The notes: generated by a model not told the origin, from the sequence alone. 64,000 nucleotides of DNA from Prolixibacteraceae bacterium (GCA_019856515.1 CP082230.1:4774001-4838000); one strand, 5' to 3'; counted from the stretch's first letter, positions 45,077 through 54,886 are shown. Made by a program: numbers and translations.

Positions 45077-46744
45077 ATGACTGATATAGATATTGCACAA
45101 GGTATAGAGATGAAACCGATTAATGAAATTGGTCGTGACTTGGGGGTGGACATTGAAAAGATGGAACTTTATGGAAAGTACAAAGCAAAACTTCCATTAG
45201 AGCTTATTGATGAAGAGAAAGTAAAGAAGAGTAAGTTGATATTGGTATCTGCAATCTCTCCAACACCTGCAGGTGAAGGTAAAACAACTGTTTCGATTGG
45301 ACTTACGCAGGCGATGAACCAGAGGAAGAAAAAGACAACTGTTGTGCTTAGAGAACCTTCTTTGGGTCCGGTATTCGGAATTAAAGGAGGTGCAACTGGT
45401 GGTGGATGGTCACAAGTTTTGCCAATGGAAGATATTAATCTTCACTTTACGGGTGATTTTTCTGCAATTGAGAAAGCAAACAATCTATTGGCAGCTCTGA
45501 TTGATAATAATATCCAAAGCAAAACAAAATCTTTAGGTATTGATCCAAGAACTGTAGAGTGGAAGCGTGTCATGGATATGAATGATAGATCTTTGAGGAA
45601 TATCGTTGTTGGATTAGGAGGAACGACTTCTGGTATACCTCGAGAAACTGGATTTGATATAACAGCAGCTTCTGAAGTTATGGCTATTCTGTGTTTGGCA
45701 ACAAGCTTCTCTGATTTAAAAACTCGTCTAGGTAATATATTTGTTGGTTTTACTTTCACAGGAGATCCTATTTATGCTAGAGACCTTAATGCGGAAGGTG
45801 CTATGGCAGCTTTATTGAAGGATGCAATTAAACCAAATTTAGTACAGACCATTGAAGGAACGCCTGCTTTGATTCATGGTGGTCCGTTTGCAAATATAGC
45901 ACAAGGGACTAATTCTATTTTGGCAACAAAGATGGGGCTTTCTCTTTCTGATTACGTTGTTACTGAGGCAGGGTTTGGATTTGATCTAGGAGCCGAGAAG
46001 TTTATCGATATAAAATGTCAATACGGAGGTCTTTCTCCCGATTCAATCGTTTTAGTTGCTACCGTAAGAGCATTAAAATATCATGGAGGAAAAGAGGTCA
46101 AGCTTTTGACTGATGAAGATACTAGGGCATTAAAAGCTGGTTTACCGAATTTGGAGAAACATATTGAGAATATGTTCCACTTTTGTAAGAATCCAATTGT
46201 TGCGGTGAATAAATTTCCAACTGATACAGATGAAGAGTTGGAGCTAATTATCGAAGCATGTAAAAAGCTAGGGGTAAAAGCTACAGTTGTTGATATTTGG
46301 GCACAAGGAGGAAATGGAGGTCTTGATTTGGCTGATCTAGTGATTGAAACATGCGATGAGAATAGTGAAAAGGTTCTACCTCTTTATGATTGGAGTTGGC
46401 CGGTAGAAAAGAAGATTAAGACTGTCGCTTCAACAATATATGGTGCGATTGCTGTTGATTATACAGCACAAGCAAAGAAGGACTTGCAGAAAATTGAGAA
46501 GTTAGGACTAAACAATCTTCCAATCTGTATTGCCAAGACACAAAAGAGTTTATCTGATAATCCTAAATTATTAGGAAGACCAAAGGATTTTGTTGTGACT
46601 GTTCGAAGTATTGAAATCTCTTCTGGTGCCGGTTTTATTGTCCCTATTACAGGGAGTATAATGCGTATGCCTGGTTTGCCAGCTACTCCAGCGGCAGAAA
46701 GAATTAATATTTCGGATGATGGTAACATTTCAGGGTTATTCTAA
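45077..46744 (+). CDS. fhs: Formate--tetrahydrofolate ligase
   Basis: The 555-residue enzyme makes 10-formyl-THF from formate, THF and ATP. Family markers are the N-terminal IAQGIEMKPINEIGRDLGV, the P-loop-like PTPAGEGKTTVSIGL (about 64-78), LREPSLGPVFGIKGGATGGGWSQVLPMEDINLHFTGDF, the IEGTPALIHGGPFANIAQG block and GSIMRMPGLPATPAAERI near the end. It supplies one-carbon units for purines. It stands alone; no folD or gcv neighbours are present. Confidence 0.97.
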   Translation: MTDIDIAQGIEMKPINEIGRDLGVDIEKMELYGKYKAKLPLELIDEEKVKKSKLILVSAISPTPAGEGKTTVSIGLTQAMNQRKKKTTVVLREPSLGPVFGIKGGATGGGWSQVLPMEDINLHFTGDFSAIEKANNLLAALIDNNIQSKTKSLGIDPRTVEWKRVMDMNDRSLRNIVVGLGGTTSGIPRETGFDITAASEVMAILCLATSFSDLKTRLGNIFVGFTFTGDPIYARDLNAEGAMAALLKDAIKPNLVQTIEGTPALIHGGPFANIAQGTNSILATKMGLSLSDYVVTEAGFGFDLGAEKFIDIKCQYGGLSPDSIVLVATVRALKYHGGKEVKLLTDEDTRALKAGLPNLEKHIENMFHFCKNPIVAVNKFPTDTDEELELIIEACKKLGVKATVVDIWAQGGNGGLDLADLVIETCDENSEKVLPLYDWSWPVEKKIKTVASTIYGAIAVDYTAQAKKDLQKIEKLGLNNLPICIAKTQKSLSDNPKLLGRPKDFVVTVRSIEISSGAGFIVPITGSIMRMPGLPATPAAERINISDDGNISGLF

Positions 46745-46850
46745 TATAAAATCATTTTATTTAGAATGTTAGAGGTGTTTTTATTCGATGGTATAAAAAG
46801 ATAATACATGATGATTTTTTATCTTCACCAAAGACCTAAAAAATAAGATC

Positions 46851-47486
46851 ATGGCTAAAATTGTTGCATTTAGCGGAAGTCCGCGAAAGAATGGTAATAC
46901 AGATACTATTATTGATCATCTACTTAATGTATTAAAAAGTAATGGTCATGAAGTTGAAATGGTTCGTTTGAAGAGAGAGGAGATAAGAGGATGTAGAGCA
47001 TGTGGTGTTTGTAGAGAAAAAAAGGACCTACGGTGTTACTCTAATAATGACTTCTTAAATGAATGTATCTCCAAAATGGTGGATGCTGATGGGATAATCT
47101 TTGGCTCTCCTGTCTATTTTGCAAATGTTACAACTGAAATGAAAGCTCTGATTGATGTTTCTGGATATGTAACACGTAGTGCAGGTCATGTTTTGGCTCG
47201 TAAAGTTGGAGCATCAGTAGTTGCTGTTCGAAGAGCTGGTGAGATGAGTTCTTTTGATGCGATGAATAATTTCTTCTTGATCAATCAAATGATTGTTCCT
47301 GGAAGTAGTTATTGGAATATTGTACAAGGAAAGCAACCAGGTGATGTATTAAACGATACTGAAGGTATGGCAACAATAACAACTTTAGGAGAGAATATGT
47401 CTTGGCTTTTAGATAAAGTTGTTCCATCGAAGAAGAAGGTGAAGAAAGATATCGGTTTAGATTTAGATCAACCAACTCTTTTTTGA
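46851..47486 (+). CDS. Flavodoxin-like NAD(P)H-dependent FMN reductase / iron-sulfur flavoprotein family
   Basis: The 211-residue protein has the flavodoxin-like FMN loop AFSGSPRKNGNTDTIIDHLL (residues 5-24) and a Cys cluster GCRACGVCREKKDLRCY (three to four Cys, about 48-64). The second FMN motif is GIIFGSPVYFANVTTEMKALIDVSGY. The Cys pattern recalls iron-sulfur flavoproteins, but spacing is not the full archaeal Isf one. A redox role with NAD(P)H or ferredoxin is likely; the substrate is unknown. It is convergent with cysK. Confidence 0.85.
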   Translation: MAKIVAFSGSPRKNGNTDTIIDHLLNVLKSNGHEVEMVRLKREEIRGCRACGVCREKKDLRCYSNNDFLNECISKMVDADGIIFGSPVYFANVTTEMKALIDVSGYVTRSAGHVLARKVGASVVAVRRAGEMSSFDAMNNFFLINQMIVPGSSYWNIVQGKQPGDVLNDTEGMATITTLGENMSWLLDKVVPSKKKVKKDIGLDLDQPTLF

Positions 47487-47507
47487 TCTTTAATGTAAAA
47501 TATAATT

Positions 47508-47539
47508 CAAAAGAGGCAGTCATACAACTGCCTCTTTTG
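47508..47539. terminator. Bidirectional terminator between flavoprotein gene and cysK
   Basis: CAAAAGAGGCAGT / ACTGCCTCTTTTG, perfect 13-bp stem, loop CATACA. Confidence 0.88.
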
Positions 47540-47544
47540 TATGA

Positions 47545-48465
47545 TTAAAATAAGTTCTCTACTGAAAGGTATCTCTCTCCTGTATCATAGTTGAAGGTGA
47601 GTATTGTAGCACCTTTCTTGATTTCATGTAATTTTTGTGCAATCGCAGCTAGGGATGCCCCAGATGATATTCCTCCAAATAACCCTTCGACTTTTGCAGC
47701 TTTCTGTGCAAAAGCGAAAGCCGCTTCTTTGGATACTTGGATTGTTCCATCAATGTACTCTAATTTTAGGTTGTTTGGAATAAAACCTGCTCCGATACCT
47801 TGGATTGCATGTGGTCCTGGATTTCCTCCACTTATTACTGGTGAATCCGTAGGCTCAACAGCAAAAGTTTGAAGAGATGGAAAGTGTTCTTTTAATACTC
47901 TCGAAACCCCAGAAATATGACCTCCTGTTCCAACTCCAGTGATCAAATAGTCTATCCCTTCAGGAAAATCTTTGATAATTTCTTGAGCGGTGTTACGAAC
48001 ATGCACATCAATATTTGCAGGATTATCAAATTGTGATGGAATCCAACTGTCTTGATTCTGTTCTTGTAACTCTTTTGCTCTGTCGATAGCCCCTTTCATC
48101 CCTTTTTCTTTAGGTGTTAGGTCTAGCTTTGCTCCATACGCTGTTAATATACGCCTTCTCTCAATACTCATTGATTCAGGCATTACTAAAGTTAATTCGT
48201 ACCCCTTAACTGCAGCGACCAATGCAAGTCCAATCCCAGTGTTACCTGATGTTGGTTCAATAAGTTTACTCTTGCCTGGAGTTATAATGCCATCCTCTTC
48301 AGCTTGTTCTATCATTGATAGAGCAATACGATCTTTAATGCTACCTCCAGGATTGGTCTTTTCAACTTTTACATATACGTTATAATCTTCACCGTATAGT
48401 TTATTAATCTTTACATGAGGGGTATTCCCAATTGTTTCTAGAATATTATTGAATTTCATCTCCAA
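47545..48465 (-). CDS. cysK: Cysteine synthase A (O-acetylserine sulfhydrylase)
   Basis: This PLP enzyme converts O-acetylserine and sulfide to cysteine. It has 306 residues, a typical length. PLP lysine is K44 in [12 protein letters not shown]. The phosphate and substrate loops are [11 protein letters not shown] (about 71-81) and [10 protein letters not shown] (about 176-185), and the C-terminal [11 protein letters not shown] closes the site. A final short YDTGERYLS motif is present. A CysE partner gene is not adjacent. It is monocistronic between two terminators. Confidence 0.95.
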   Translation of the reverse strand: MEMKFNNILETIGNTPHVKINKLYGEDYNVYVKVEKTNPGGSIKDRIALSMIEQAEEDGIITPGKSKLIEPTSGNTGIGLALVAAVKGYELTLVMPESMSIERRRILTAYGAKLDLTPKEKGMKGAIDRAKELQEQNQDSWIPSQFDNPANIDVHVRNTAQEIIKDFPEGIDYLITGVGTGGHISGVSRVLKEHFPSLQTFAVEPTDSPVISGGNPGPHAIQGIGAGFIPNNLKLEYIDGTIQVSKEAAFAFAQKAAKVEGLFGGISSGASLAAIAQKLHEIKKGATILTFNYDTGERYLSVENLF

Positions 48466-48517
48466 TGATTATTAGTGGTTTTTATATTAACTTGATATCT
48501 TACAAAATGTTCCAAAA

Positions 48518-48548
48518 AAAAGGCCTTCTTTTTGCAAGAAGGCCTTTT
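48518..48548 (-). terminator. Terminator of the ABC transporter operon
   Basis: AAAAGGCCTTCTT / AAGAAGGCCTTTT (13 bp), loop TTTGC; read on the minus strand it ends in seven T. Confidence 0.88.
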
Positions 48549-48701
48549 CATGTCGATTATACACATGTAGCTATACTTGCCTTCTTGAGAGTAGACAGTA
48601 GCAACAACAATTGATATTTGAGTATAAATAGAGCATATAATTATTCTTAATATGTCGCAATGTAGTAAAAAAATATAAAAGACAAAATAGTCTTGAAATA
48701 T

Positions 48702-49982
48702 TTATGAATATCTAATCCATTTCCAGATCTCTTTAAAGTTTATTTTCTTACCATACATAAGAATACCAGTACTATATATTTTTGCAGCAATCCATACACA
48801 GAAAATAAAAAATATAATTAATAGAGACATCGATGTGATTAATTGCCAAACGGGGACACCAAATGCTATTCGTGCTGTCATGATGATAGGCGAACTTAGT
48901 GGTATTATACTTCCCCATACCGCCACAGAATTGTCTGGACTTTGCATAACAAGTGTTAGAAGAATAATACTAATGATGAGAGGTATTGTTAATGGCATCA
49001 TAAATTGTTGACTATCTTCAGGGTTATCCACTGCTGCTCCAATAGCGGCCATTAATGATCCGTAGGTTAAGACTCCTCCTAGGAAATAGAACACAAATAA
49101 TGAGCCAATATACCATATATTTAGAACATCAAATCCATTTATTATTTTGGTAATGATGTCATTGTCTCCTTGAAGTGCTTCTATTGAAAGAGATGATTTG
49201 AGTGCAAGTTGTGTAACTCCAAATAGGATTAACCATATCATTAATTGGGTTAGTCCAACAGCAATGATTCCAATGATCTTACCCATTAAAAGGTGGAATG
49301 GTTTTACCGAAGTAATGATTACTTCTACCACTCTGTTTTTCTTCTCTTCCATCACCCCTTGCATGATCATACTGCCATAAACAAATATAAACATATAGAT
49401 CATGAAGCCTAGTATATATCCTAAACCAGATGCTATCCCTGAGAAACTATCTTTTTTCTCCCCGTTGTCCGAAACAATTTGCTCATTAAGTCTAACTCGT
49501 GTTTTCGTCTCTTTAAACTCTCTTTCTAATCCAGGGATATTGTATTTATCTACAAGCTGTTTAATTTTAATTTGTGATACTCCAGCCGTTAGTTTTGATT
49601 TTATATTCTCACTAATAGCAAATGATAATAACTTGTATGAAGTTAGATTTGCTTGTGACGAGCTTATTATATCTTTTGGGACTTCCAGAATTGCATCATA
49701 CTCTTTTTTAAGCTCTGGAGTCTCAAGGTAGGCATCTTTTAATTCAGCTGTGATATTTACGTACTTGATCGTTTTAGATGATTTAAAGAGGTGCTGTAAC
49801 TCTCTATTGTGATTAAGTACCCCAATTTTAGTCTCTGGTGTCTCAGAATGGATCATCAGGTATGCAGGGATCGTAGTCAATGCAATAATCAGAATAGGAG
49901 TTAATATAGTGAAAAGGATAAAAGATTTTTTCTTTACTCGAGTTAAATATTCTCTTTTTATTACAAGTGAAATAGGGTTCAT
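48702..49982 (-). CDS. ABC-2 type (NatB-like) transporter permease
   Basis: The 426-residue protein has an N-terminal TM helix (SFILFTILTPILIIALTTIPAYLMI), a large extracytoplasmic domain (about 50-175) and five to six C-terminal helices starting at GLGYILGFMIYMFIFVYGSMIMQGVMEEKKNRVVEVIITSVKPFHLLMGKIIG. The last segment contains the NatB/ABC-2 EKxxRVxE signature. It works with the ATPase encoded 10 nt upstream to export an unknown substrate (Na+ in the NatAB prototype). Confidence 0.9.
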   Translation of the reverse strand: MNPISLVIKREYLTRVKKKSFILFTILTPILIIALTTIPAYLMIHSETPETKIGVLNHNRELQHLFKSSKTIKYVNITAELKDAYLETPELKKEYDAILEVPKDIISSSQANLTSYKLLSFAISENIKSKLTAGVSQIKIKQLVDKYNIPGLEREFKETKTRVRLNEQIVSDNGEKKDSFSGIASGLGYILGFMIYMFIFVYGSMIMQGVMEEKKNRVVEVIITSVKPFHLLMGKIIGIIAVGLTQLMIWLILFGVTQLALKSSLSIEALQGDNDIITKIINGFDVLNIWYIGSLFVFYFLGGVLTYGSLMAAIGAAVDNPEDSQQFMMPLTIPLIISIILLTLVMQSPDNSVAVWGSIIPLSSPIIMTARIAFGVPVWQLITSMSLLIIFFIFCVWIAAKIYSTGILMYGKKINFKEIWKWIRYS

Positions 49983-49992
49983 AAGTTAGCTT

Positions 49993-50907
49993 TTAGTGGT
50001 TCTCTGTAACACATTTAATGAAAATCTCATGTACGGAAGGGATAACCTCTTCAAATTTAATTAGTAAGCCATTCGAAAATATCTTATTCATAACGACTTG
50101 TAATTCTTCTTTTGAATTAGACTTTAAAGTTAGAAAATATGTGTTCTCCTTAAGAGTATAATCTACCACTTCTACCCCTTGTATATTTGATATTTCAATC
50201 TTTTCACTTGCTCTATATTGAAGCTTGTATCTGTTTGTTCTAAACTGTTCCTTTATCTCGTTGATGTTTCCATCTAAAATCTTCTTTGATTGATTTATTA
50301 GAGCCATTTTATCACAAATATTCTCTGCGGCATGCATCTGGTGGGTGGAAAATATAATTGTTTTACCCATCTCTTTAAATCGAGTTATCTCATCTTGAAG
50401 CATCTGTTGATTGATTGGGTCAAAACCACTAAAAGGTTCATCAAGAATCAAAAGATCAGGCTCATGAATAACAGTACATATAAACTGAACCTTTTGTTGC
50501 ATTCCTTTTGATAACTCATTGACCCTCTTATTCCACCATGTTGTGATGTCAAACCTTTCAAACCACACTTTGAGTCGTTTTAGGGCTTCCTTACGTTCTA
50601 AACCTTTTAGTTGGGCGAAATATAGCGCTTGTTCTCCAACCTTCATTTTAGGATATAGACCTCTCTCCTCAGGAAGATAGCCAATGTGCTTAACCATATC
50701 TCTAGTAAGTCTTTTTCCTCTGAATAGTATTTGCCCCTTATCTGGAACTGTAATATGATTGATCATTCGTATAAGGGTTGTCTTTCCTGCACCATTCGGT
50801 CCCAAAAGGCCATATATATCCCCCTCGTTTATCTCTAGACTAACATTATCTAAAGCAAGATGATCGGCATATCTTTTTGTGACATCTTTGACTTCTAAGA
50901 TATTCAT
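49993..50907 (-). CDS. ABC transporter ATP-binding protein (NatA-like)
   Basis: The 304-residue ATPase has Walker A GPNGAGKTT (residues 36-44), a Q-loop region, the ABC signature LSKGMQQKVQ (about 130-140), Walker B LLILDEPFSGFDP (about 152-164) and the switch His in FSTHQMHAAE. The C-terminal ~80 residues form the DUF4162 domain common in NatA-like exporters. It is cotranscribed with the permease gene, spacer 10 nt. Confidence 0.94.
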   Translation of the reverse strand: MNILEVKDVTKRYADHLALDNVSLEINEGDIYGLLGPNGAGKTTLIRMINHITVPDKGQILFRGKRLTRDMVKHIGYLPEERGLYPKMKVGEQALYFAQLKGLERKEALKRLKVWFERFDITTWWNKRVNELSKGMQQKVQFICTVIHEPDLLILDEPFSGFDPINQQMLQDEITRFKEMGKTIIFSTHQMHAAENICDKMALINQSKKILDGNINEIKEQFRTNRYKLQYRASEKIEISNIQGVEVVDYTLKENTYFLTLKSNSKEELQVVMNKIFSNGLLIKFEEVIPSVHEIFIKCVTENH

Positions 50908-51219
50908 AAGCTGATTTTTTGTTTATATCAAAGTTAAAAAAAATCAAGAGATGTGCAATTGGCTTAATGATAGTATGTTGAATAAATATTAAGACTTTTT
51001 ATGTTTGCTAATTAGGCACTTGTTTGATTAATTATATAGTTTCACATAATATAAATATATATGGTTGTATAGCATGTATTTATTTTGTTCCCCCTCTTGA
51101 CTTTTAATCTTTAGATATTAAAAAATTTAGAAGAATGTTAATGTATATATGGTCTTGAACCTTAATGTTATAGTTCATGTTAATAGTAATATATTACAAA
51201 GGAAAGGGGAGGAGCGATT
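50908..51219. other. AT-rich intergenic region, divergent promoters presumed
   Basis: It lies between the divergent ABC operon and the small secreted protein gene. Apart from the SD at 51208-51214, no certain promoter or fold is seen. Confidence 0.4.
51208..51214 (+). promoter_or_regulatory. Strong Shine-Dalgarno of the small secreted protein gene
   Basis: GGAGGAG lies 5 nt before ATG 51220, the same heptamer as before hpf. Confidence 0.6.
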
Positions 51220-51657
51220 ATGAGATTTATTGCTGTGATTATTTTAATTCTATTCTATCTTGAGGTAGGTGCAAAAAGACTACCTCAGAAGAGGAAGAAG
51301 ATTGATTTCTCTATCGAATACATTCACAGTCCCAATACGTATAATCGTTCTATTAGAGCTATTGGATATTTCCAATCGAATATATTATGGGGGATTTATG
51401 GGGAGAACACTTCTGATAAAGCCGATGCGCTTATGGGGGATGCTGAATCAAAAGGGTGTTTGTATAATGTCTTCGGCTATCGCTTGACTAATTTTCTCTC
51501 TTTGGGGCCTATGGTTGGTGTTGGTCGTAGTCTTTATAATGATCAAACATTCCAATATGGTGGCTTTATGGGAATTAGAGTGTCAAAGATTCTTCTATCT
51601 TGTCAGTATACTTCTACAAGTAGTTTTGGTGTTGGGCTGGGACTATATTTTAAATAA
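51220..51657 (+). CDS. Small secreted protein, unknown, possibly a short beta-barrel
   Basis: The 145-residue protein has a signal peptide (MRFIAVIILILFYLEVGA) and a mature part with alternating strands (IDFSIEYIHSP, SIRAIGYFQSNILWGIYGE, FLSLGPMVGVGRSLY, YGGFMGIRVSKILLSCQYTSTSSFGVGLGLYFK). The strand pattern and aromatic-rich end suggest a small outer-membrane barrel, but it has too few residues for more than about eight strands. Two Cys are present (about 77 and 129). I do not recognise a family. Its strong SD is notable for this organism. Confidence 0.65.
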   Translation: MRFIAVIILILFYLEVGAKRLPQKRKKIDFSIEYIHSPNTYNRSIRAIGYFQSNILWGIYGENTSDKADALMGDAESKGCLYNVFGYRLTNFLSLGPMVGVGRSLYNDQTFQYGGFMGIRVSKILLSCQYTSTSSFGVGLGLYFK

Positions 51658-51666
51658 CAAAACATA

Positions 51667-51696
51667 AAAGGCTGTATCATATGAGATACAGCCTTT
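51667..51696. terminator. Bidirectional terminator
   Basis: AAAGGCTGTATC / GATACAGCCTTT, 12-bp perfect stem, 6-nt loop, between the small secreted protein gene and the convergent eda. Confidence 0.85.
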
Positions 51697-51748
51697 AGTA
51701 TTTGCTTAATTAAAGAGGTCTTAATTCTTTATCAACAAAGAAAAGATA

Positions 51749-52420
51749 TTATGAGCACAGTTCACGTATAACTGACATTGCTTCTTTTACTTGTGCTGTT
51801 AATTCAGCATATTTACCTTCTTTGATGATTTCGCTTGTGATCAACTGAGATCCCATTCCAACACAAGTTACACCTGCATTAAACCATCCTTCAAGATTTT
51901 CTTTTGTAGGTGTTACTCCACCTGTAGGCATCATTAGTGCCCATGGCATTGGTGCTTTTACCGATTTAACAAAAGCAGGTCCACCAACTTGTGATCCAGG
52001 GAATACTTTTGCTACCTCAGATCCAAGTTCTAATGCACGCCCAACTTCAGTAACTGATCCACAACCAGGTGACCAAAGGATACCACGACGGTTACAAACC
52101 TTAGCTGTCTCTTCGTGAAGAAGTGGAGCAACAACAAAGTTTGTTCCTAGTTGAATGTAAAGTGCTGCTGTTGCTGCTTCAACAATTGAACCAATACCTA
52201 GAATCATCTCTGGAGTTTCAACTGCTGCCCATTTTACTAGTTCAGCAAAAACTTCATGTGCAAAATCACCACGGTTAGTGAATTCGAATACACGAACACC
52301 ACCATCATAACATGCTTTAACGATGTTTTTACAAACTTCTATATCTTTGTGAAAAAATACAGGAATCATACCTGTCTCTTTCATTTGTGCAATAACTTCT
52401 AACTTACTAAAACGTGCCAT
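51749..52420 (-). CDS. eda: 2-keto-3-deoxy-6-phosphogluconate (KDPG/KHG) aldolase
   Basis: The class I aldolase splits KDPG into pyruvate and glyceraldehyde-3-phosphate. At 223 residues, the family residues are visible: E46 in VFEFTNRG, the Schiff-base K138 in VAKVFPGS and the MPTGGV phosphate motif (about 168-173). It lies 80 nt downstream of the KDG kinase gene in the same direction; together they convert 2-keto-3-deoxygluconate to central metabolites. That is the usual end of uronate (pectin or alginate) breakdown. Confidence 0.94.
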   Translation of the reverse strand: MARFSKLEVIAQMKETGMIPVFFHKDIEVCKNIVKACYDGGVRVFEFTNRGDFAHEVFAELVKWAAVETPEMILGIGSIVEAATAALYIQLGTNFVVAPLLHEETAKVCNRRGILWSPGCGSVTEVGRALELGSEVAKVFPGSQVGGPAFVKSVKAPMPWALMMPTGGVTPTKENLEGWFNAGVTCVGMGSQLITSEIIKEGKYAELTAQVKEAMSVIRELCS

Positions 52421-52500
52421 TTCTTGTAAATTTAAAATAAAAGCACTGTGGTAATATTAAAAAACCACAGTACTTCTAATAATTCAGATTTCTTAAATAC

Positions 52501-53538
52501 TTATCGTGATACACGTCCAGAAGCATCTCCAGACATTAATTTCTCAACTTCTGATACAGTAGCAAGGTTGTAGTCACCATAAATAGTGTGCTTCAAACAA
52601 GATGCTGCAACAGCAAAGTTAAGAGCTTTTTGATCATCTTTTGGGTAAGTGATTAATCCATAGATTAAACCTCCCATGAACGAATCTCCACCACCTACAC
52701 GGTCTACGATGTGCGTGATTTGATATTGTGGTGATTCATATAATTTCTCTCCATCATAAAGTACTCCTGACCATGAGTTATGGTTAGCAGAAATAGATCC
52801 ACGAAGAGTTGTAATTACTTTTTTAACACGAGGAAAGCGATCCATGATTTGGCGTGAAACTGATTCATAAGCTGCACCTTCTACATGTCCACCTGTTACA
52901 TCAACACCTTCTGGGTGAATGTCAAGTACCATTGCTGCATCTTCTTCGTTTCCAAGAACAACATCACAACCTGCAACTAATTCTGGCATCACTTCATTTG
53001 CTGTTTTACCATAGTTCCAAAGCTTCTTTCTGTAGTTAAGGTCAGTAGATACTGTGATACCTTTTTCATTTGCTTTCTTAATAGCTACAGCCAATACATC
53101 ACAAGCATTTTGTGATAGGGCAGGAGTAATACCTGTCCAGTGGAACCACTGTGCATCTGCAAATACTGCATCCCAATCGATCATTCCTAATTCGATAGAA
53201 GAGATAGCCGAGTGAGCACGGTCATAAACTACATTAGATGCTCTTGTTACTGCTCCTGTCTCTAGGAAATAGATACCTAATCTCTCTCCTCCCCAAATAA
53301 TATTATCAATATTAACTCCGTATTTACGAAGATCTTTCATGGCACAGTCACCAATATCGTTCTTTGGTAGGCGAGTTACGAAATCTACAGGAATTCCATA
53401 ATTTGCTAATGAAACTGCTACGTTTGCTTCTCCTCCTCCATAAGTTGCTGTGAACTCTTTAGATTGTGAGAAACGTAAATAACCTGGTGTTGCAAGACGC
53501 AACATGATCTCTCCGAAGGTAACTACTTTTTTTGTCAT
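52501..53538 (-). CDS. kdgK: 2-keto-3-deoxygluconate kinase (PfkB family)
   Basis: The 345-residue sugar kinase has the PfkB N-terminal motif YGGEANVAVSLANYG (about 33-47), the KDG-kinase-like substrate part NIIWGGERLGIYFLETGA and the C-terminal ATP/catalytic signature DRVGGGDSFMGGLIYGL (the Asp is the base). Pairing with eda makes KDG the most likely substrate over ribose or fructose. A LacI-type operator-like palindrome lies 83-96 nt upstream. Confidence 0.9.
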   Translation of the reverse strand: MTKKVVTFGEIMLRLATPGYLRFSQSKEFTATYGGGEANVAVSLANYGIPVDFVTRLPKNDIGDCAMKDLRKYGVNIDNIIWGGERLGIYFLETGAVTRASNVVYDRAHSAISSIELGMIDWDAVFADAQWFHWTGITPALSQNACDVLAVAIKKANEKGITVSTDLNYRKKLWNYGKTANEVMPELVAGCDVVLGNEEDAAMVLDIHPEGVDVTGGHVEGAAYESVSRQIMDRFPRVKKVITTLRGSISANHNSWSGVLYDGEKLYESPQYQITHIVDRVGGGDSFMGGLIYGLITYPKDDQKALNFAVAASCLKHTIYGDYNLATVSEVEKLMSGDASGRVSR

Positions 53539-53620
53539 CGTCTTTAAATAACTTAAATCACTCTTCTGCTTATCAGTAGTGATGGTTTATGCTTGTTTTA
53601 TTATTCAATATCTATGCTTG

Positions 53621-53634
53621 TGCAATCGATTGTA
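53621..53634. promoter_or_regulatory. LacI-type operator-like palindrome upstream of kdgK
   Basis: TGCAATCGATTGTA contains the perfect 10-bp palindrome CAATCGATTG with a central CG, as in many LacI-family operators. It would fall just downstream of a weak -7 box (TTATTTTG, minus strand, 53666-53659), a repressing position. No regulator gene is next to it. Confidence 0.4.
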
Positions 53635-53909
53635 AAAGTAGGCATAATCTTGAAACTGCAAAATAAAATAAGACAAATTTCATACACTATTATGGAATGA
53701 ATATTTGTGTGTCTGATTTAAGCTATTGATAGGTAGGTTGTTATGTTGGTTTGTAGTAGTTTGTGTTTTACGACATGTTTCGTTAAATTAATAGATTGAT
53801 ATATTGGTTGTGCGATTGATGACTAAAAAGAGAGCGTATAACTGTTTAATTTTAAGTGCGAAGTATATGAACCATATTTTGTGTACTTTGTAAGGGGTTA
53901 ATCTGGATT

Positions 53910-53939
53910 AAACATCATTTTATGTATAAAATGATGTTT
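53910..53939. repeat. Perfect 13-bp hairpin/palindrome
   Basis: AAACATCATTTTA / TAAAATGATGTTT around TGTA. It could be an operator dyad or the end of a small transcript; the pyrimidine-rich CTCCTTCATCTTTT follows on the + strand. Confidence 0.55.
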
Positions 53940-54135
53940 CTCCTTCATCTTTTACTATTAGTCCTCTGTAATACATATTATATCGTTTGTTCCAGGTATG
54001 TTAATTATGAATTTATTTAAAAAAGTGCTATAATTACAGAAGTCAAGTGGCTAATGTGATAAATAGAACAGCTATATTCTACCTTATTACATCAGATATA
54101 AATAGATTTTACACGTCTCCTAAAATATTTAATCA

Positions 54136-54849
54136 ATGAAGCTCTCGATAATCATTCCTGCATATAATGAAGAAGCAACGATATGTTCAATTCTCAATGC
54201 TATTCAGCGTGTTACTCTAATAAATGAAATTGAGAAAGAGATAATTATTGTTAATGACTGCTCATCGGATAATACTGTCTCCGAGATAGAGGCATTTATG
54301 AAGAGTAATACATTAGACAATATCCAGCTTTTTCATCAGCCGAATAATATGGGAAAAGGAGCTGCGATTCACAGAGGAATTAAAGAAGCCAATGGTGATT
54401 ATCTAATAATACAGGATGCGGATCTAGAGTATGACCCACGCGAATATAACTTGCTTTTAAAACCATGTATTGAAGGACATGCTGATGTTGTCTATGGGTC
54501 TAGGTTCATGGGATCGAACCCTCATCGCATATTGTTCTATTGGCACTCAAGGGGTAATAAGTTCTTGACTAATTTGAGTAATATGTTTACCAATCTTAAT
54601 TTGACGGATATGGAAACCTGTTACAAATTATTCAAATCAGAGAAAGTAAAGTCTTTATCGCTCCAAGAGAAGCGCTTTGGTTTTGAGCCCGAAGTCACTG
54701 CTAAGATTAGCCGATTGCCTAAGATACGAATATACGAAGTAGGTATATCATACTATGGAAGAACTTATGATGAAGGTAAAAAGATTGGATGGAAAGATGG
54801 ATGTCGTGCCATTTGGTGTATCATGAAATACAATATTTGGGCGAAATAG
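54136..54849 (+). CDS. Glycosyltransferase family 2
   Basis: The 237-residue protein has the GT-A fold: nucleotide-binding [30 protein letters not shown] (residues about 40-48), [29 protein letters not shown] with the metal-binding DxD-like DAD, and [13 protein letters not shown] near the acceptor site. It is closest in outline to dolichyl-phosphate mannose synthase-like GT2s that charge polyprenyl phosphate with a sugar, but it lacks C-terminal TM helices. It is the first of four envelope-sugar genes. Confidence 0.92.
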   Translation: MKLSIIIPAYNEEATICSILNAIQRVTLINEIEKEIIIVNDCSSDNTVSEIEAFMKSNTLDNIQLFHQPNNMGKGAAIHRGIKEANGDYLIIQDADLEYDPREYNLLLKPCIEGHADVVYGSRFMGSNPHRILFYWHSRGNKFLTNLSNMFTNLNLTDMETCYKLFKSEKVKSLSLQEKRFGFEPEVTAKISRLPKIRIYEVGISYYGRTYDEGKKIGWKDGCRAIWCIMKYNIWAK

Positions 54850-54886
54850 TTCCTTTATTCCTTAGGACATATTAGGTTAAAAAATG

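Larger units (their letters stand above)
53539..54135. other. Long intergenic region upstream of kdgK and GT2 genes
   Basis: About 600 bp between divergent genes. It holds the LacI-like palindrome, the hairpin at 53910-53939 and no coding frame. Confidence 0.5.
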
